Source of the DNA: Pseudomonadota bacterium | Lineage (GTDB): Bacteria; Pseudomonadota; Gammaproteobacteria; Burkholderiales; Burkholderiaceae_C | Reading direction: 5' to 3' | NCBI GenBank assembly: GCA_963205115.1 | Contig: CAUJHV010000019.1 | Coordinates: 1 to 64,000 of the forward strand | Length of the DNA stretch: 64,000 nt | Part shown: in pieces, positions 18,140 through 26,923 of the stretch | Layout: each line of letters opens with the position of its first letter | Numbering within the stretch: the stretch's first letter is position 1 | Notes under the pieces: generated by a model | Told to the model about the DNA's origin: nothing | The model's database searches: none | Seen by the model: only the letters and a program-made list of their open reading frames with translations | Position numbers and translations under genes: made by a program

Positions 18140-20335
18140 ATGACCGCCCGCACCGAGATCCACGGCCTGAAGGTGGCCACGGTCCTGAAGGACTTCGTCG
18201 ACCAGCAGGTGCTGCCCGGCACCGGCATCGAGGCCGAGAGCTTCTGGGCCGGCTTCGGCGCCCTGGTGCACGAGCTCGCGCCGCGCAATGCCGCGCTGCT
18301 GGCCGAGCGCGACCGGCTGCAGACCGAGCTCGACACCTGGCACCGCAAGAACCCCGGCCCGATCAAGAACATGCGCAAATTCCGCGCCTTTCTGGAAAAG
18401 ATCGGCTACCTCGTGCCCGTGCCGGCGAAGGTCAAGGCCACGACCAAGAATGTGGATGCCGAGCTCGCGCTGCAGGCCGGCCCGCAGCTGGTGGTGCCGA
18501 TCACCAACGCGCGCTACGCACTGAATGCCGCGAACGCCCGCTGGGGCTCGCTGTACGACGCGCTGTACGGCACCGACGCGCTGCCCGAGACCGACGGCGC
18601 GCAGAAGGGCCCGGGCTACAACCCGGTGCGCGGCGCCAAGGTCATCGAATACGCGCGCTACGTGCTGGACCGCTGCGCACCGCTGAAGAAGGGCTCGCAC
18701 ATCGACTCCACCGCCTACCGCGTGGTGGACAACCAGCTGGCCGTGACGCTGAAGAACGGCACGACCGTGGGCCTGAAGAACCCGGCGCAGTTTGTCGGCT
18801 TCCAGGGCGAGATGGGTTCGCCCTCGTCCGTGCTGCTGTCGCACCACGGCCTGCACATGGATATCCGCATCGACACCGATCACCCGATCGGCAAGACCGA
18901 TCCGGCCGGCGTCGCCGACCTGGTGCTGGAGTCCGCGCTGTCCACCATCCTGGACCTGGAAGACTCCGTCGCCGTGGTCGACGCCGACGACAAGGTGCTG
19001 GCCTACGGCAACTGGCTGGGCATCCTGAAGGGCACGCTGACCGAGTCCGTCGCCAAGGGCGGCAGCACCTTCACGCGCGGACTGAACCCGGACCGCCAGT
19101 ACACGGGCCCGCGCGGCGAGGACGTGAGCCTGCATGGCCGCAGCCTGCTGTTCGTGCGCAACGTCGGCCACCTGATGACCAACCCGGCCATCCTGTGGGG
19201 CAGCGAGGACCGCGAGATCCCCGAAGGCATCATGGACGCCGTCATCACGACGACGATCGCGCTGCACGACATCAAGGGCAACGGCGCCAACGGCATCCGC
19301 AATACGCGCCGCGGCAGCGTCTACATCGTCAAGCCCAAGATGCACGGGCCGGCCGAAGTGGCCTTCGCCAGCGAGCTCTTCGGCCGTGTCGAAAAGCTGC
19401 TGGGCCTGCCTGACAGCACGGTCAAGCTGGGCATCATGGACGAGGAGCGCCGCACCAGCGTCAACCTCAAGGCCTGCATCGCTGCGGCCGCCAGCCGCGT
19501 GGCCTTCATCAACACCGGCTTCCTGGACCGCACCGGCGACGAGATGCACACCGCCATGCAGGCCGGCCCGATGCGCCGCAAGGGCGACATGAAGAGCAGC
19601 GAGTGGATCGCCGCCTACGAGCGCAGCAACGTGCTGGTGGGCCTGGAGTGCGGCCTGCGCGGCAAGGCGCAGATCGGCAAGGGCATGTGGGCCATGCCCG
19701 ACCTGATGGCCGCGATGCTGCAGCAGAAGATCGGCCACCCGAATGCCGGCGCCAACACCGCCTGGGTGCCCAGCCCGACCGCGGCCACGCTGCACGCGCT
19801 GCACTACCACCAGGTGGACGTCTTCAAGGTCCAGAAGGAACTCGAGAAGACCGACGTGGACGCCGTGCGCGAGGAGATCCTCACCGGCCTGCTCACGGTG
19901 CCGGTGGTCAAGAAGGCCAAGTGGAGCGACGCCGAGAAGCAGCAGGAACTCGACAACAACGCGCAGGGCATCCTGGGCTACGTGGTGCGCTGGGTCGACC
20001 AGGGCGTGGGCTGCTCCAAGGTGCCCGACATCCACAACGTGGGCCTGATGGAAGACCGCGCGACGCTGCGCATCAGCAGCCAGCACATGGCCAACTGGCT
20101 GCATCATGGGGTGGTGAGCAAGGCCGACGTGAAGAAGACCTTGAAGCGCATGGCCAAGGTCGTCGACAAGCAGAACGCCGGCGACCCGCTGTACAAGCCC
20201 ATGAGCGGCAACGAGAAGACCTCGGCCGCCTTCCAGGCCGCCAGCGACCTGGTCTTCAAGGGCCTGGCGCAGCCCAGCGGCTATACCGAGCCGCTGCTGC
20301 ATGCGTGGCGCTTGAAGGTGAAGGCGGCGGGCTGA
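18140..20335 (+). CDS. glcB: malate synthase G
   Basis: Condenses glyoxylate with acetyl-CoA to malate, 731 aa, the length of isoform G rather than the shorter isoform A. The TIM-barrel core carries [20 protein letters not shown] and [13 protein letters not shown]. The C-terminal domain carries the conserved [19 protein letters not shown] block. The ATG at 18140 follows a purine-rich stretch (GAAAGG). Glyoxylate may come from glycolate, which the upstream dehalogenase could yield from chloroacetate. The gene ends ten bases from the convergent acyl-CoA dehydrogenase. Confidence 0.97.
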   Translation: MTARTEIHGLKVATVLKDFVDQQVLPGTGIEAESFWAGFGALVHELAPRNAALLAERDRLQTELDTWHRKNPGPIKNMRKFRAFLEKIGYLVPVPAKVKATTKNVDAELALQAGPQLVVPITNARYALNAANARWGSLYDALYGTDALPETDGAQKGPGYNPVRGAKVIEYARYVLDRCAPLKKGSHIDSTAYRVVDNQLAVTLKNGTTVGLKNPAQFVGFQGEMGSPSSVLLSHHGLHMDIRIDTDHPIGKTDPAGVADLVLESALSTILDLEDSVAVVDADDKVLAYGNWLGILKGTLTESVAKGGSTFTRGLNPDRQYTGPRGEDVSLHGRSLLFVRNVGHLMTNPAILWGSEDREIPEGIMDAVITTTIALHDIKGNGANGIRNTRRGSVYIVKPKMHGPAEVAFASELFGRVEKLLGLPDSTVKLGIMDEERRTSVNLKACIAAAASRVAFINTGFLDRTGDEMHTAMQAGPMRRKGDMKSSEWIAAYERSNVLVGLECGLRGKAQIGKGMWAMPDLMAAMLQQKIGHPNAGANTAWVPSPTAATLHALHYHQVDVFKVQKELEKTDVDAVREEILTGLLTVPVVKKAKWSDAEKQQELDNNAQGILGYVVRWVDQGVGCSKVPDIHNVGLMEDRATLRISSQHMANWLHHGVVSKADVKKTLKRMAKVVDKQNAGDPLYKPMSGNEKTSAAFQAASDLVFKGLAQPSGYTEPLLHAWRLKVKAAG

Positions 20336-20345
20336 GCGCTGCCGC

Positions 20346-21500
20346 TCAGATCCTGTGGCGGTCGATCAGCTGCTTGGCGATCACCTGCCGCAGGATCTCG
20401 TTGGCGCCTTCGCCGATGCACATCAGCATCGCGTCGCGGTAGAAGCGTTCGATGTCGTATTCGACCGAATAGCTGTAGCCGCCGAAGATGCGCATGGCTT
20501 CCTGCGCGCAGTTCGCACCGGCTTCTGATCCCGCCAGCTTGGCCATCGCGGCTTCGAGGTCGCAGCGCTCGCCGCGGTCGTACTTGACCGCGGCCTGTTC
20601 GAGCAGGCGCTTGGCGCCCTCGACCTGCGTGACCATGTCGGCCAGCTTCAACTGCACCGCCTGGTGCTGCCAGATCGGCTTGCCGAAGGTTTCGCGTTCC
20701 TGCGCGTAGCGCAGCGCCAGCTTCAGCGCACCTTCGGCGATGCCCGCGCCGCGCGCGCCGACGTTGATGCGGCCCAGCTCCAGCCCGTTGGCCGTATGCA
20801 CAAACCCCCTGCCTTCGACGCCGCCGAGCAGCCGGCTTTCGTGCACGCGGTAGTTGTCGAAGCGCAGCTCGCAGGTGTCGATGGACCGGTAGCCCATCTT
20901 CTTGAGCTTGCCCACGACCTCGAAGCCCGGCCCTTTCTCGCAGATCAGCATGCTCATGCCCTTGTGGCGCGGCTGGGCCTGCGGATCGGTCTTCACCAGC
21001 AGCAGCGTCAGGTTGCCGTGCAGGCTGTTGGTGATCCACATCTTGCTGCCGTTGACGACGTAGTCGTCGCCCTCCCGCCGCGCCACGGTGCGGATGGCCT
21101 GCAGGTCCGAGCCCGCGTTGGGCTCGGTCAGGCCGATGCTGGCGCGCAGCTCGCCCGTGGCCAGGCGCGGCAGGAAGTGACGCTTCTGCTCTTCGGTGCC
21201 GTTGCGCTCGATGGCCGCGGCGACGATCAGGTGCGAATTGAAGATGCCCGAGGGCGCCATCCACACCGAGGCCACCTTGATGACGATCTGCGCATAGGTC
21301 CAGGCCGACAGGCCCAGCCCGCCGTATTCGGGCGAGATCGTCGCGCCGAACAGGCCCAGTTCCTTCATCTGCTCGACGATGGCGTGCGGGTATTCGTCGG
21401 CCTGGTCGAAGGCCTTGGCGACGGGCCGCAATTCCTTCTCGGCCCAGGTTTCGATGGCGTCGACGAAAGCTTGTTCGTCCTGGTGGCGGTCGGTGGTCAT
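20346..21500 (-). CDS. acyl-CoA dehydrogenase
   Basis: FAD-dependent acyl-CoA dehydrogenase, 384 aa. Family blocks are clear: substrate/FAD loop IGLTEPNAGSD, KMWITNS, the QAVQLKLADM region, and the C-terminal RIFGGYSYSVEYDIERFYRDA. The catalytic Glu lies in IGEGANE. The ATG at 21500 was chosen over an upstream Met because a purine-rich site precedes it and homologues start there. It lies 46 bp after maoC on the same strand, so the two likely share the promoter at 22211-22240. Substrate is unknown; a short-chain or dicarboxylic acyl-CoA is inferred from the cluster. Confidence 0.93.
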   Translation of the reverse strand: MTTDRHQDEQAFVDAIETWAEKELRPVAKAFDQADEYPHAIVEQMKELGLFGATISPEYGGLGLSAWTYAQIVIKVASVWMAPSGIFNSHLIVAAAIERNGTEEQKRHFLPRLATGELRASIGLTEPNAGSDLQAIRTVARREGDDYVVNGSKMWITNSLHGNLTLLLVKTDPQAQPRHKGMSMLICEKGPGFEVVGKLKKMGYRSIDTCELRFDNYRVHESRLLGGVEGRGFVHTANGLELGRINVGARGAGIAEGALKLALRYAQERETFGKPIWQHQAVQLKLADMVTQVEGAKRLLEQAAVKYDRGERCDLEAAMAKLAGSEAGANCAQEAMRIFGGYSYSVEYDIERFYRDAMLMCIGEGANEILRQVIAKQLIDRHRI

Positions 21501-21546
21501 GCAGCGCTGCCTCTCGGGGGGATGTCGTCGTGTCGGGTGGAAGCCA

Positions 21547-22065
21547 TCAGTAATCGATGCGGTCCTCGACACCATGCCCGCGCTTGGCGACCAGGATCTT
21601 GCGCACGAAGGAGCCGATGACCACGCCGTCCTGGTTCTTGCCGATGGTCTTGACGGTGACGATGCCCGCGCCGGGGCGCGACTTGGACTCGCGCTTGTCC
21701 AGCACCTCGCTCTCGGAATAGAGCGTGTCGCCGGCGAAGACCGGCTTGGTCAAGGTGATGTCGGTCCAGCCCAGGTTGGCGATGGCCTTCTGGCTGACGT
21801 CGCTGACGCTCATGCCCACCATCAGCGACACGGTGAAGGGGCTGGCCACGATGCAGCGACCGAATTCGCTGGCCTTCGCATATTCCTTGTCGAAGTGCAG
21901 CGGGTGGGTGTTCATGGTCAGCAGCGTGAACCAGGTGTTGTCGGTCTCGCTGATCGTGCGGCCCGGGCGGTGCTCGTAGACGTCGCCGATCTGGAAATCC
22001 TCGTAGTAGCGGCCGAAGCTTTCGCGGTAGCGGTTCGGTCCCACTTCCTTGGCGGTCTGCACCAT
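21547..22065 (-). CDS. MaoC family enoyl-CoA hydratase
   Basis: Hotdog-fold hydratase that adds water to an enoyl-CoA, 172 aa. The MaoC signature region reads ISETDNTWFTLLTMNTHPLHFD, with the catalytic Asp/His pair in the TMNTHPLHFD segment. The ATG at 22065 is set by a strong site (GAGGAGA) 8-14 bases upstream. It is the first gene of a unit with the acyl-CoA dehydrogenase and is divergent from the GntR gene. Its promoter carries a perfect palindrome. Mesaconyl-CoA or methylcrotonyl-type hydration is possible; not determinable. Confidence 0.9.
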   Translation of the reverse strand: MVQTAKEVGPNRYRESFGRYYEDFQIGDVYEHRPGRTISETDNTWFTLLTMNTHPLHFDKEYAKASEFGRCIVASPFTVSLMVGMSVSDVSQKAIANLGWTDITLTKPVFAGDTLYSESEVLDKRESKSRPGAGIVTVKTIGKNQDGVVIGSFVRKILVAKRGHGVEDRIDY

Positions 22066-22199
22066 GCGCTGGTCTCCTCGTGTGGCGGTGGCTTCGGGTG
22101 TGCGTCGGTTCGGCCAGCGGCTGCCTGCCATCGCTGCGGCGCCCGGCTGCTTCGTGCCGGGGTCCCGCCAGACGGGTGAATCCTCATGCACAATCTGCA

Positions 22200-22213
22200 A
22201 ATGTCCGGACATT
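22200..22213. promoter_or_regulatory. 14-bp perfect palindrome, probable GntR operator
   Basis: AATGTCCGGACATT is its own reverse complement. It abuts and overlaps the -10 of the maoC promoter by three bases. A near copy (core TGTCCGCACA) sits at the same spot in the tctC promoter. The adjacent GntR gene makes its product the likely ligand-responsive repressor. Confidence 0.75.
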
Positions 22214-22240
22214 ATTGAGTCCCGCCGCCCCGCACGTCAA
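22211..22240 (-). promoter_or_regulatory. sigma-70 promoter of maoC–acyl-CoA dehydrogenase
   Basis: Reading the minus strand, -35 TTGACG (22235-22240) and -10 AATAAT (22211-22216) are 18 bp apart. The palindromic operator covers the expected start point. Confidence 0.7.
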
Positions 22241-22252
22241 GCCGACACGCCT

Positions 22253-23035
22253 GTGCTGAAATCGCCCGCCGTGACCCCAACCGACGCCCTGCGCGCGCCG
22301 CCCGACGACCAGCCGCGCTACCTGCAGATCGCCCATGCGCTGGAGCGCGCGATCGTCGATGGCCGCTACCCGGTGGGCGCGAAGCTGCCCACCGAGGCCG
22401 AGCTGTGCGCGCAGTTCGACATCAGCCGCTTCACGGCACGCGAGGCCGTCCGCGTGCTGGACAACGCCGGGCTGATCCACCGCCGTCAGCGCGTGGGCAC
22501 CGTCGTCATCGCCACGCCCGACGCGGCGCGCTACACGCACAGCGCCACGCGTGTGTCGGACCTGATGCAGTACGCCACCGACACCGCGCTGCGCTTCGTC
22601 TACATCGGGCGCCTGGCGCTGTCCAAGGCACTGGCGGGCGAATTGGACGCCACACCGGGCGAAGAATGGGTCTACGCGGTCGGCCTGCGCGCCGCGCCGG
22701 GCATCGACGGCGCCGCACCCGAGCGGCCAATCTGCATCACCCGGCTGTACCTGAACCCGCTGCTCGAGGGCATCGCCGACAAGCTGCGCGGCCGCAAGGG
22801 CGCGGTCTACGCGCTGATCGAAGCCGACTACGGCCTGGGCATCGAACGCGTCGAGCAGGAACTGCAAGGCGTGCTGCTGGATGCCGACGACGCCGGCAAC
22901 CTGGGCGCACGCGCGGGCGACCCGGCGCTGCGTGTCGTGCGCCGCTACTACGACGACCGCGGCCGGCTGCTGGAGATGGCCGAGAACATCCACCCCAGCG
23001 ACCGCTTCAGCTACCGCATGCAGTTGCGCAGGTGA
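22253..23035 (+). CDS. GntR family regulator, HutC/UTRA type
   Basis: DNA-binding regulator, 260 aa from the chosen GTG. The winged HTH lies near residues 25-90 (KLPTEAELCAQFDISRFTAREAVRVL). A C-terminal UTRA effector domain follows, with ITRLYLNPLLEGIAD and IERVEQELQGVLLDA. The start is uncertain: GTG at 22253 or GTG at 22271, both without a strong ribosome site. It sits between two catabolic units whose promoters carry the same palindrome, so it most likely represses both and is released by a pathway metabolite. That role is inferred. Confidence 0.87.
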   Translation: MLKSPAVTPTDALRAPPDDQPRYLQIAHALERAIVDGRYPVGAKLPTEAELCAQFDISRFTAREAVRVLDNAGLIHRRQRVGTVVIATPDAARYTHSATRVSDLMQYATDTALRFVYIGRLALSKALAGELDATPGEEWVYAVGLRAAPGIDGAAPERPICITRLYLNPLLEGIADKLRGRKGAVYALIEADYGLGIERVEQELQGVLLDADDAGNLGARAGDPALRVVRRYYDDRGRLLEMAENIHPSDRFSYRMQLRR

Positions 23036-23075
23036 GGCCCCGCCGCACGCCGCGGCGTCCACGGCAAGCCCGTGC

Positions 23076-23105
23076 TTGACAGCGCCAGCACCGTCGCCCT
23101 AATAT
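23076..23105 (+). promoter_or_regulatory. sigma-70 promoter of the tctC unit
   Basis: A consensus -35 TTGACA (23076-23081) is 18 bp from -10 TAATAT (23100-23105). It stands out in the GC-rich background and lies 30 bp before the receptor gene start. Confidence 0.8.
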
Positions 23106-23117
23106 TTGTCCGCACAA
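23106..23117. promoter_or_regulatory. second GntR-type operator
   Basis: TTGTCCGCACAA has five of six positions paired about its centre and starts right after the -10. It shares 10 of 14 aligned bases with the palindrome at 22200-22213, including the TGTCCG half-site. Confidence 0.7.
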
Positions 23118-23135
23118 TTACCGAGGAGACGGGTG

Positions 23136-24122
23136 ATGACCCTGCTGTCCCGCCGCGCCGCTGGCGCCGCACTCGCGCTGGTCTGCGCCGGTGCCACGCT
23201 GCCCGCCTTCGCGCAGGCCGATGCCTACCCGGCCAAGCCGGTGCGCATGCTGATCGGCTTTCCGCCCGGGCAGGCCACCGACACCCTGGGCCGCCTGGTC
23301 GGCCAGAAGCTGCAGGAAGCCTGGGGCCAGACTTTCATCTTCGACAACAAACCCGGCGCCTCCGGCACCATCGCCACGCAGCTGGCCACGCAGTCGCCGG
23401 CCGACGGCTACACGCTGCTGGTGTCGTCCAGTGGCGTGATGGCGGTCAACCCCTGGCTGATGACCAAGCTGCCCTACGACCCGGTGAAGGACTTCGTCCC
23501 CGTGGCGGGCCTGGGCGTCGTGCCGCTGGTGCTGGTGACGCATCCACAGGACCCCGCGAAAAACGTGCAGGACCTGGTGGCCGCCGCGCGCGCCAAGCCG
23601 GGCGTGGTGAATTACGCCTCCAGCGGCATCGGCATCACCAACCACCTGGTGATGGCGATGTTCCTGTCGGCCGCCAACATCCAGATGACCCACGTGCCCT
23701 ACAAAGGCGGCCCGCCGGCACTCACCGACCTGATGGGCGGCCAGGTGCAGGTGATGTTCGAGACCTCGCTGGGCGCGCTGCCGCACGTCAAGAACGGCCG
23801 CCTGAAGGCCCTGGCCGTCAGCAGCGCCGAGCGACTGCCCGCGGCGCCCGATGTGCCGACGGTGGCCGAACAGGGCTATCCGGGCTTCGTCGGTGTGCCC
23901 TGGGTCTGCATCATGGCGCCGGCCGGCACGCCGCCGGCCATCGTGCAGAAGCTCAACACCAAGATCAACGAGATCCTGCAGAGCCCGGCGATCAAGGATC
24001 AGTTCGCGGCTCAGGGTGTGCTGCCGATGGTGATGACGTCCGAGCAGCTCGGCGGCTTCATCAAGAGCGAGATTGCCAAGTGGGGCAAGGCGGTCAAGGA
24101 CTCGGGCGCCAAGGCCGAGTGA
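23136..24122 (+). CDS. tripartite tricarboxylate transporter receptor (Bug/TctC family)
   Basis: Periplasmic carboxylate-binding protein, 328 aa. A Sec signal with twin Arg (MTLLSRRAAGAALALV) ends near AFAQA. The mature start YPAKPVRMLIGFPPG and the DNKPGASGTIATQ and SPADGYTLL blocks are diagnostic of Bug receptors. The ATG at 23136 follows a GAGGAG site. No tctA/tctB membrane genes lie nearby, as is common for the many Bug paralogues of Burkholderiales. It opens a unit with MmgE/PrpD and a CoA transferase. Ligand unknown; a di- or tricarboxylate is inferred. Confidence 0.93.
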   Translation: MTLLSRRAAGAALALVCAGATLPAFAQADAYPAKPVRMLIGFPPGQATDTLGRLVGQKLQEAWGQTFIFDNKPGASGTIATQLATQSPADGYTLLVSSSGVMAVNPWLMTKLPYDPVKDFVPVAGLGVVPLVLVTHPQDPAKNVQDLVAAARAKPGVVNYASSGIGITNHLVMAMFLSAANIQMTHVPYKGGPPALTDLMGGQVQVMFETSLGALPHVKNGRLKALAVSSAERLPAAPDVPTVAEQGYPGFVGVPWVCIMAPAGTPPAIVQKLNTKINEILQSPAIKDQFAAQGVLPMVMTSEQLGGFIKSEIAKWGKAVKDSGAKAE

Positions 24123-24171
24123 CGGGACATCCGGCGCCTGACGAGACACGCGCCGCACGGAGACACGACCC

Positions 24172-25593
24172 ATGAGCCAGGGCCCCACGACCCCCGACAC
24201 GACCGCGCTGGCGCAGGCGGAATTTGTCCACCACCTGCGCCTGGCCGATGTGCCCGCGGCCACGCAGCAGCGGGCGCTCATCCTGATGCTGGATGCCCTG
24301 GGCTGCGCACTGGCGGCCCGGCGCGAGGACTTCGCCGAGCGCCTGGCCGGCGCCATCGGCGCGCTGGGCATGGGCGAGAGCGGCACACGCGGTGTCATCG
24401 GCTTTGCACGGCCGCTGCCGCTGCGCGACGCGGTCTGGCTCAACGGCGCGCTGATGCACGGCCTGGACTACGACGACACGCACATGGCCGGCGTGATCCA
24501 CCTGAGCGTGGGCGTGCTGCCGGCCGTGCTGGGCATGGCCGCGCAGCGCGGCGCCAGCGGTGCCGAGGCGCTGCTGGCCTACATCGCCGGGCTGGAAGCC
24601 GGCGCGCGTGTGGCCAGCGTGGTGCAGGGCGGGCTGCACACGCAGGGCTTCCACCCGACGGGCGTGGTCGGCACCTTCTCGTCGGCACTCGCGGTGGGCA
24701 AGCTGCTGGGCCTGTCGCCGCGACAATTGGTTGCCGCGCAGGGCTTTGCCTTGTCGATGGCCGCCGGCAGCCTGCAGTTCCTGGAGGACGGCGCCTGGAC
24801 GAAGCGGCTGCACCCGGGCTGGGCCGCGCAAGCCGGCCTGCAGGCCGCGATGCTGGCCGCCCACGACATCCCCGCGCCGACAGCGCCCTACGAAGGCCGC
24901 TTCGGCCTGTTCCACGCCTACCTCGACAAGACACTGCAGGCGCGCCTGGCACTGCCGCTGGGCCAGCGTGGATTCGGCTCGCAGTGGGAGCTCGAACAGA
25001 TCGCCGTCAAGCCCTTCCCGATGTGCCACTTCGTGCATGCCGCGGCCGACGCCGCCATCGCACTGCGGGCCCAGGGTGTGCGGCCGGAGCAGGTCCAGCG
25101 CATCGACGCCCTGATGCCCGCCGGCACGATGCCCGTGGTCTGCGACCCGATCGAAGCCAAGCGGCGGCCCCGCAGCGACTACGAGGCCAAATTCAGCCTG
25201 CCCTACGCCGTGGCCAGCGGGCTGATGCGCGGGCGGCTCGGCCTGCGCGAACTGCTGCCGCAGGCCTTCACCGAGCCGGCCGCGCTGGCGCTGATGGACC
25301 GCGTGCACTGCGAGGTCGACCCCGACTCCACGTTCCCGCGGCACTACGGCGCTTCGCTGCGCGTGACGCTGAACGACGGCCGCACGCTGCTGCAGCGCGA
25401 ACCCGTCAACCGCGGCCAAGCCGAGCGCCCCTTGAGCAACGACGAGGTGCAGGCCAAGTACATGGACAACGCCAGCCTGCATTTCGGCGCTGTGCATGCC
25501 GCCGCCGTGCGCGACCAGGTGCTCGGCTTGCAGAAGGCGACGGAGCTGCGCACGCTCGAGGCCCTGCTGGCGCACGAACCGGCGTCGGTCTGA
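24172..25593 (+). CDS. MmgE/PrpD family protein
   Basis: Member of the 2-methylcitrate dehydratase / cis-aconitate decarboxylase / iminodisuccinate epimerase family, 473 aa. The helical N-terminal domain carries the conserved LNGALMHGLDYDDTH active-site region. The FHPTGVVGTFSSA block and a C-terminal alpha/beta domain follow. It starts 49 bp after the receptor gene and ends 13 bp before the CoA transferase. Context suggests it isomerises, dehydrates or decarboxylates an imported carboxylic acid before or after CoA activation. Exact reaction not determinable. Confidence 0.9.
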   Translation: MSQGPTTPDTTALAQAEFVHHLRLADVPAATQQRALILMLDALGCALAARREDFAERLAGAIGALGMGESGTRGVIGFARPLPLRDAVWLNGALMHGLDYDDTHMAGVIHLSVGVLPAVLGMAAQRGASGAEALLAYIAGLEAGARVASVVQGGLHTQGFHPTGVVGTFSSALAVGKLLGLSPRQLVAAQGFALSMAAGSLQFLEDGAWTKRLHPGWAAQAGLQAAMLAAHDIPAPTAPYEGRFGLFHAYLDKTLQARLALPLGQRGFGSQWELEQIAVKPFPMCHFVHAAADAAIALRAQGVRPEQVQRIDALMPAGTMPVVCDPIEAKRRPRSDYEAKFSLPYAVASGLMRGRLGLRELLPQAFTEPAALALMDRVHCEVDPDSTFPRHYGASLRVTLNDGRTLLQREPVNRGQAERPLSNDEVQAKYMDNASLHFGAVHAAAVRDQVLGLQKATELRTLEALLAHEPASV

Positions 25594-25606
25594 AGCCTTT
25601 CACCTC

Positions 25607-26821
25607 ATGAGCGACACCACCCCTGGCCTTCCCCTGGCCGGCCTGCGCGTGCTGGCCGTGGAGCAGTACGGCGCCGGGCCCGCAGGCACGAGCTACCTGG
25701 CCGACCTCGGCGCAGAGGTCATCAAGATCGAGAACCACAAGGACGGCGGCGACGTCGGCCGGCAGGTCGGGCCGCACTTCTTCGGCGATGCCGACAGCCA
25801 CTTCTTCCAGACCTTCAACCGCAACAAGAAGAGCCTCACGCTCGACCTGAAGCACCCGGACGGCCTGGCCGTCTTCCACCGCCTGGTGGCCGGTGCCGAC
25901 GCCGTGCTGGACAACCTGCGCGGCGACCTGCCCGACAAGCTGGGCCTGACCTACGCAGCACTGAAGCCCGCCAATCCGCGCATCGTGTGCACGCACCTGT
26001 CGGCCTACGGCCGCGAGGGTTCGCGCCGCAACTGGCCGGGCTACGACTACCTGATGCAGGCCGAGGCCGGCCACATGAGCCTGACGGGCGAACCCGACGG
26101 CCCGCCTTCGCGCTACGGGCTGTCCATCGTCGACCTGATGACCGGCCTGACCGCCGCGCTGGCGCTGCTGGCCGGCGTGGTCCGCGCCCGCGCCAGCGGC
26201 GTGGGCGGCGACCTGGACACCTCGCTGTTCGACCTGGCGCTGCACAACCTCAACTACCCCGGCACCTGGTACCTCAACGGCGGCACCGTCACCGGCCGCA
26301 CCCCGCGCAGCGGCCACCCGAGCCTCGTGCCCAGCCAGCTCTACCGCACGCAGGACGGCTGGCTCTTTGTGATGTGCAACAAGGAGAAGTTCTGGGGCCT
26401 GCTGGCCGATGCACTGGGCCACCCGGAGTGGCGCGATGACCCGCAGCTGTGCGACTTCAAGGCCCGGCTGGCCAACCGCGACCGCGTGACACGTGAACTC
26501 GACGCGGCGCTGTCCACCGCGACCACCGCCTACTGGCTGGACAAGCTCGCCGGCGAGATCCCCGTGGCGCCGGTGCACGACATCGCGCAGGCCCTGGACA
26601 ACCCCTTCGTACAGGAACACGCCAACCTGCGCGACTTCGCCTATGCCGACGGACGCGCGGCACGTATGGTGGCCAACCCCATCCGCGTGGGCGGCGTCGA
26701 TCTGCCCACGCGCGCCGCGCCGCGCATGGGCGAACACAACGAGGCCCTGCTGCGGGAGGCCGGCTTCGACGATGACGCCATCGCGCGGCTGCGCGCGCTG
26801 GGGGTGATCTCTGACGCGTGA
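25607..26821 (+). CDS. family III CoA transferase (CaiB/BaiF type)
   Basis: Moves CoA between carboxylic acids, 404 aa. The N-terminal block GLRVLAVEQYGAGPAG and YLADLGAEVIKIE, the RNKKSLTLDLK stretch and the SIVDLMTGL segment carrying the likely catalytic Asp identify the family. It is third in the tctC–mmgE unit. With the divergent acyl-CoA dehydrogenase and hydratase it gives the set needed to activate and oxidise one imported acid. Succinyl-CoA as donor is a family-based guess. Confidence 0.92.
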   Translation: MSDTTPGLPLAGLRVLAVEQYGAGPAGTSYLADLGAEVIKIENHKDGGDVGRQVGPHFFGDADSHFFQTFNRNKKSLTLDLKHPDGLAVFHRLVAGADAVLDNLRGDLPDKLGLTYAALKPANPRIVCTHLSAYGREGSRRNWPGYDYLMQAEAGHMSLTGEPDGPPSRYGLSIVDLMTGLTAALALLAGVVRARASGVGGDLDTSLFDLALHNLNYPGTWYLNGGTVTGRTPRSGHPSLVPSQLYRTQDGWLFVMCNKEKFWGLLADALGHPEWRDDPQLCDFKARLANRDRVTRELDAALSTATTAYWLDKLAGEIPVAPVHDIAQALDNPFVQEHANLRDFAYADGRAARMVANPIRVGGVDLPTRAAPRMGEHNEALLREAGFDDDAIARLRALGVISDA

Positions 26822-26923
26822 CACCATGATGCCGCGCCGATGCGCTGACCGGCAGGCCGAGGCACGCGAACGCCAGGTCGCCAATGCCGCTGGTTCTGGC
26901 ACGCGACGCCCGCGGGCCGCACG

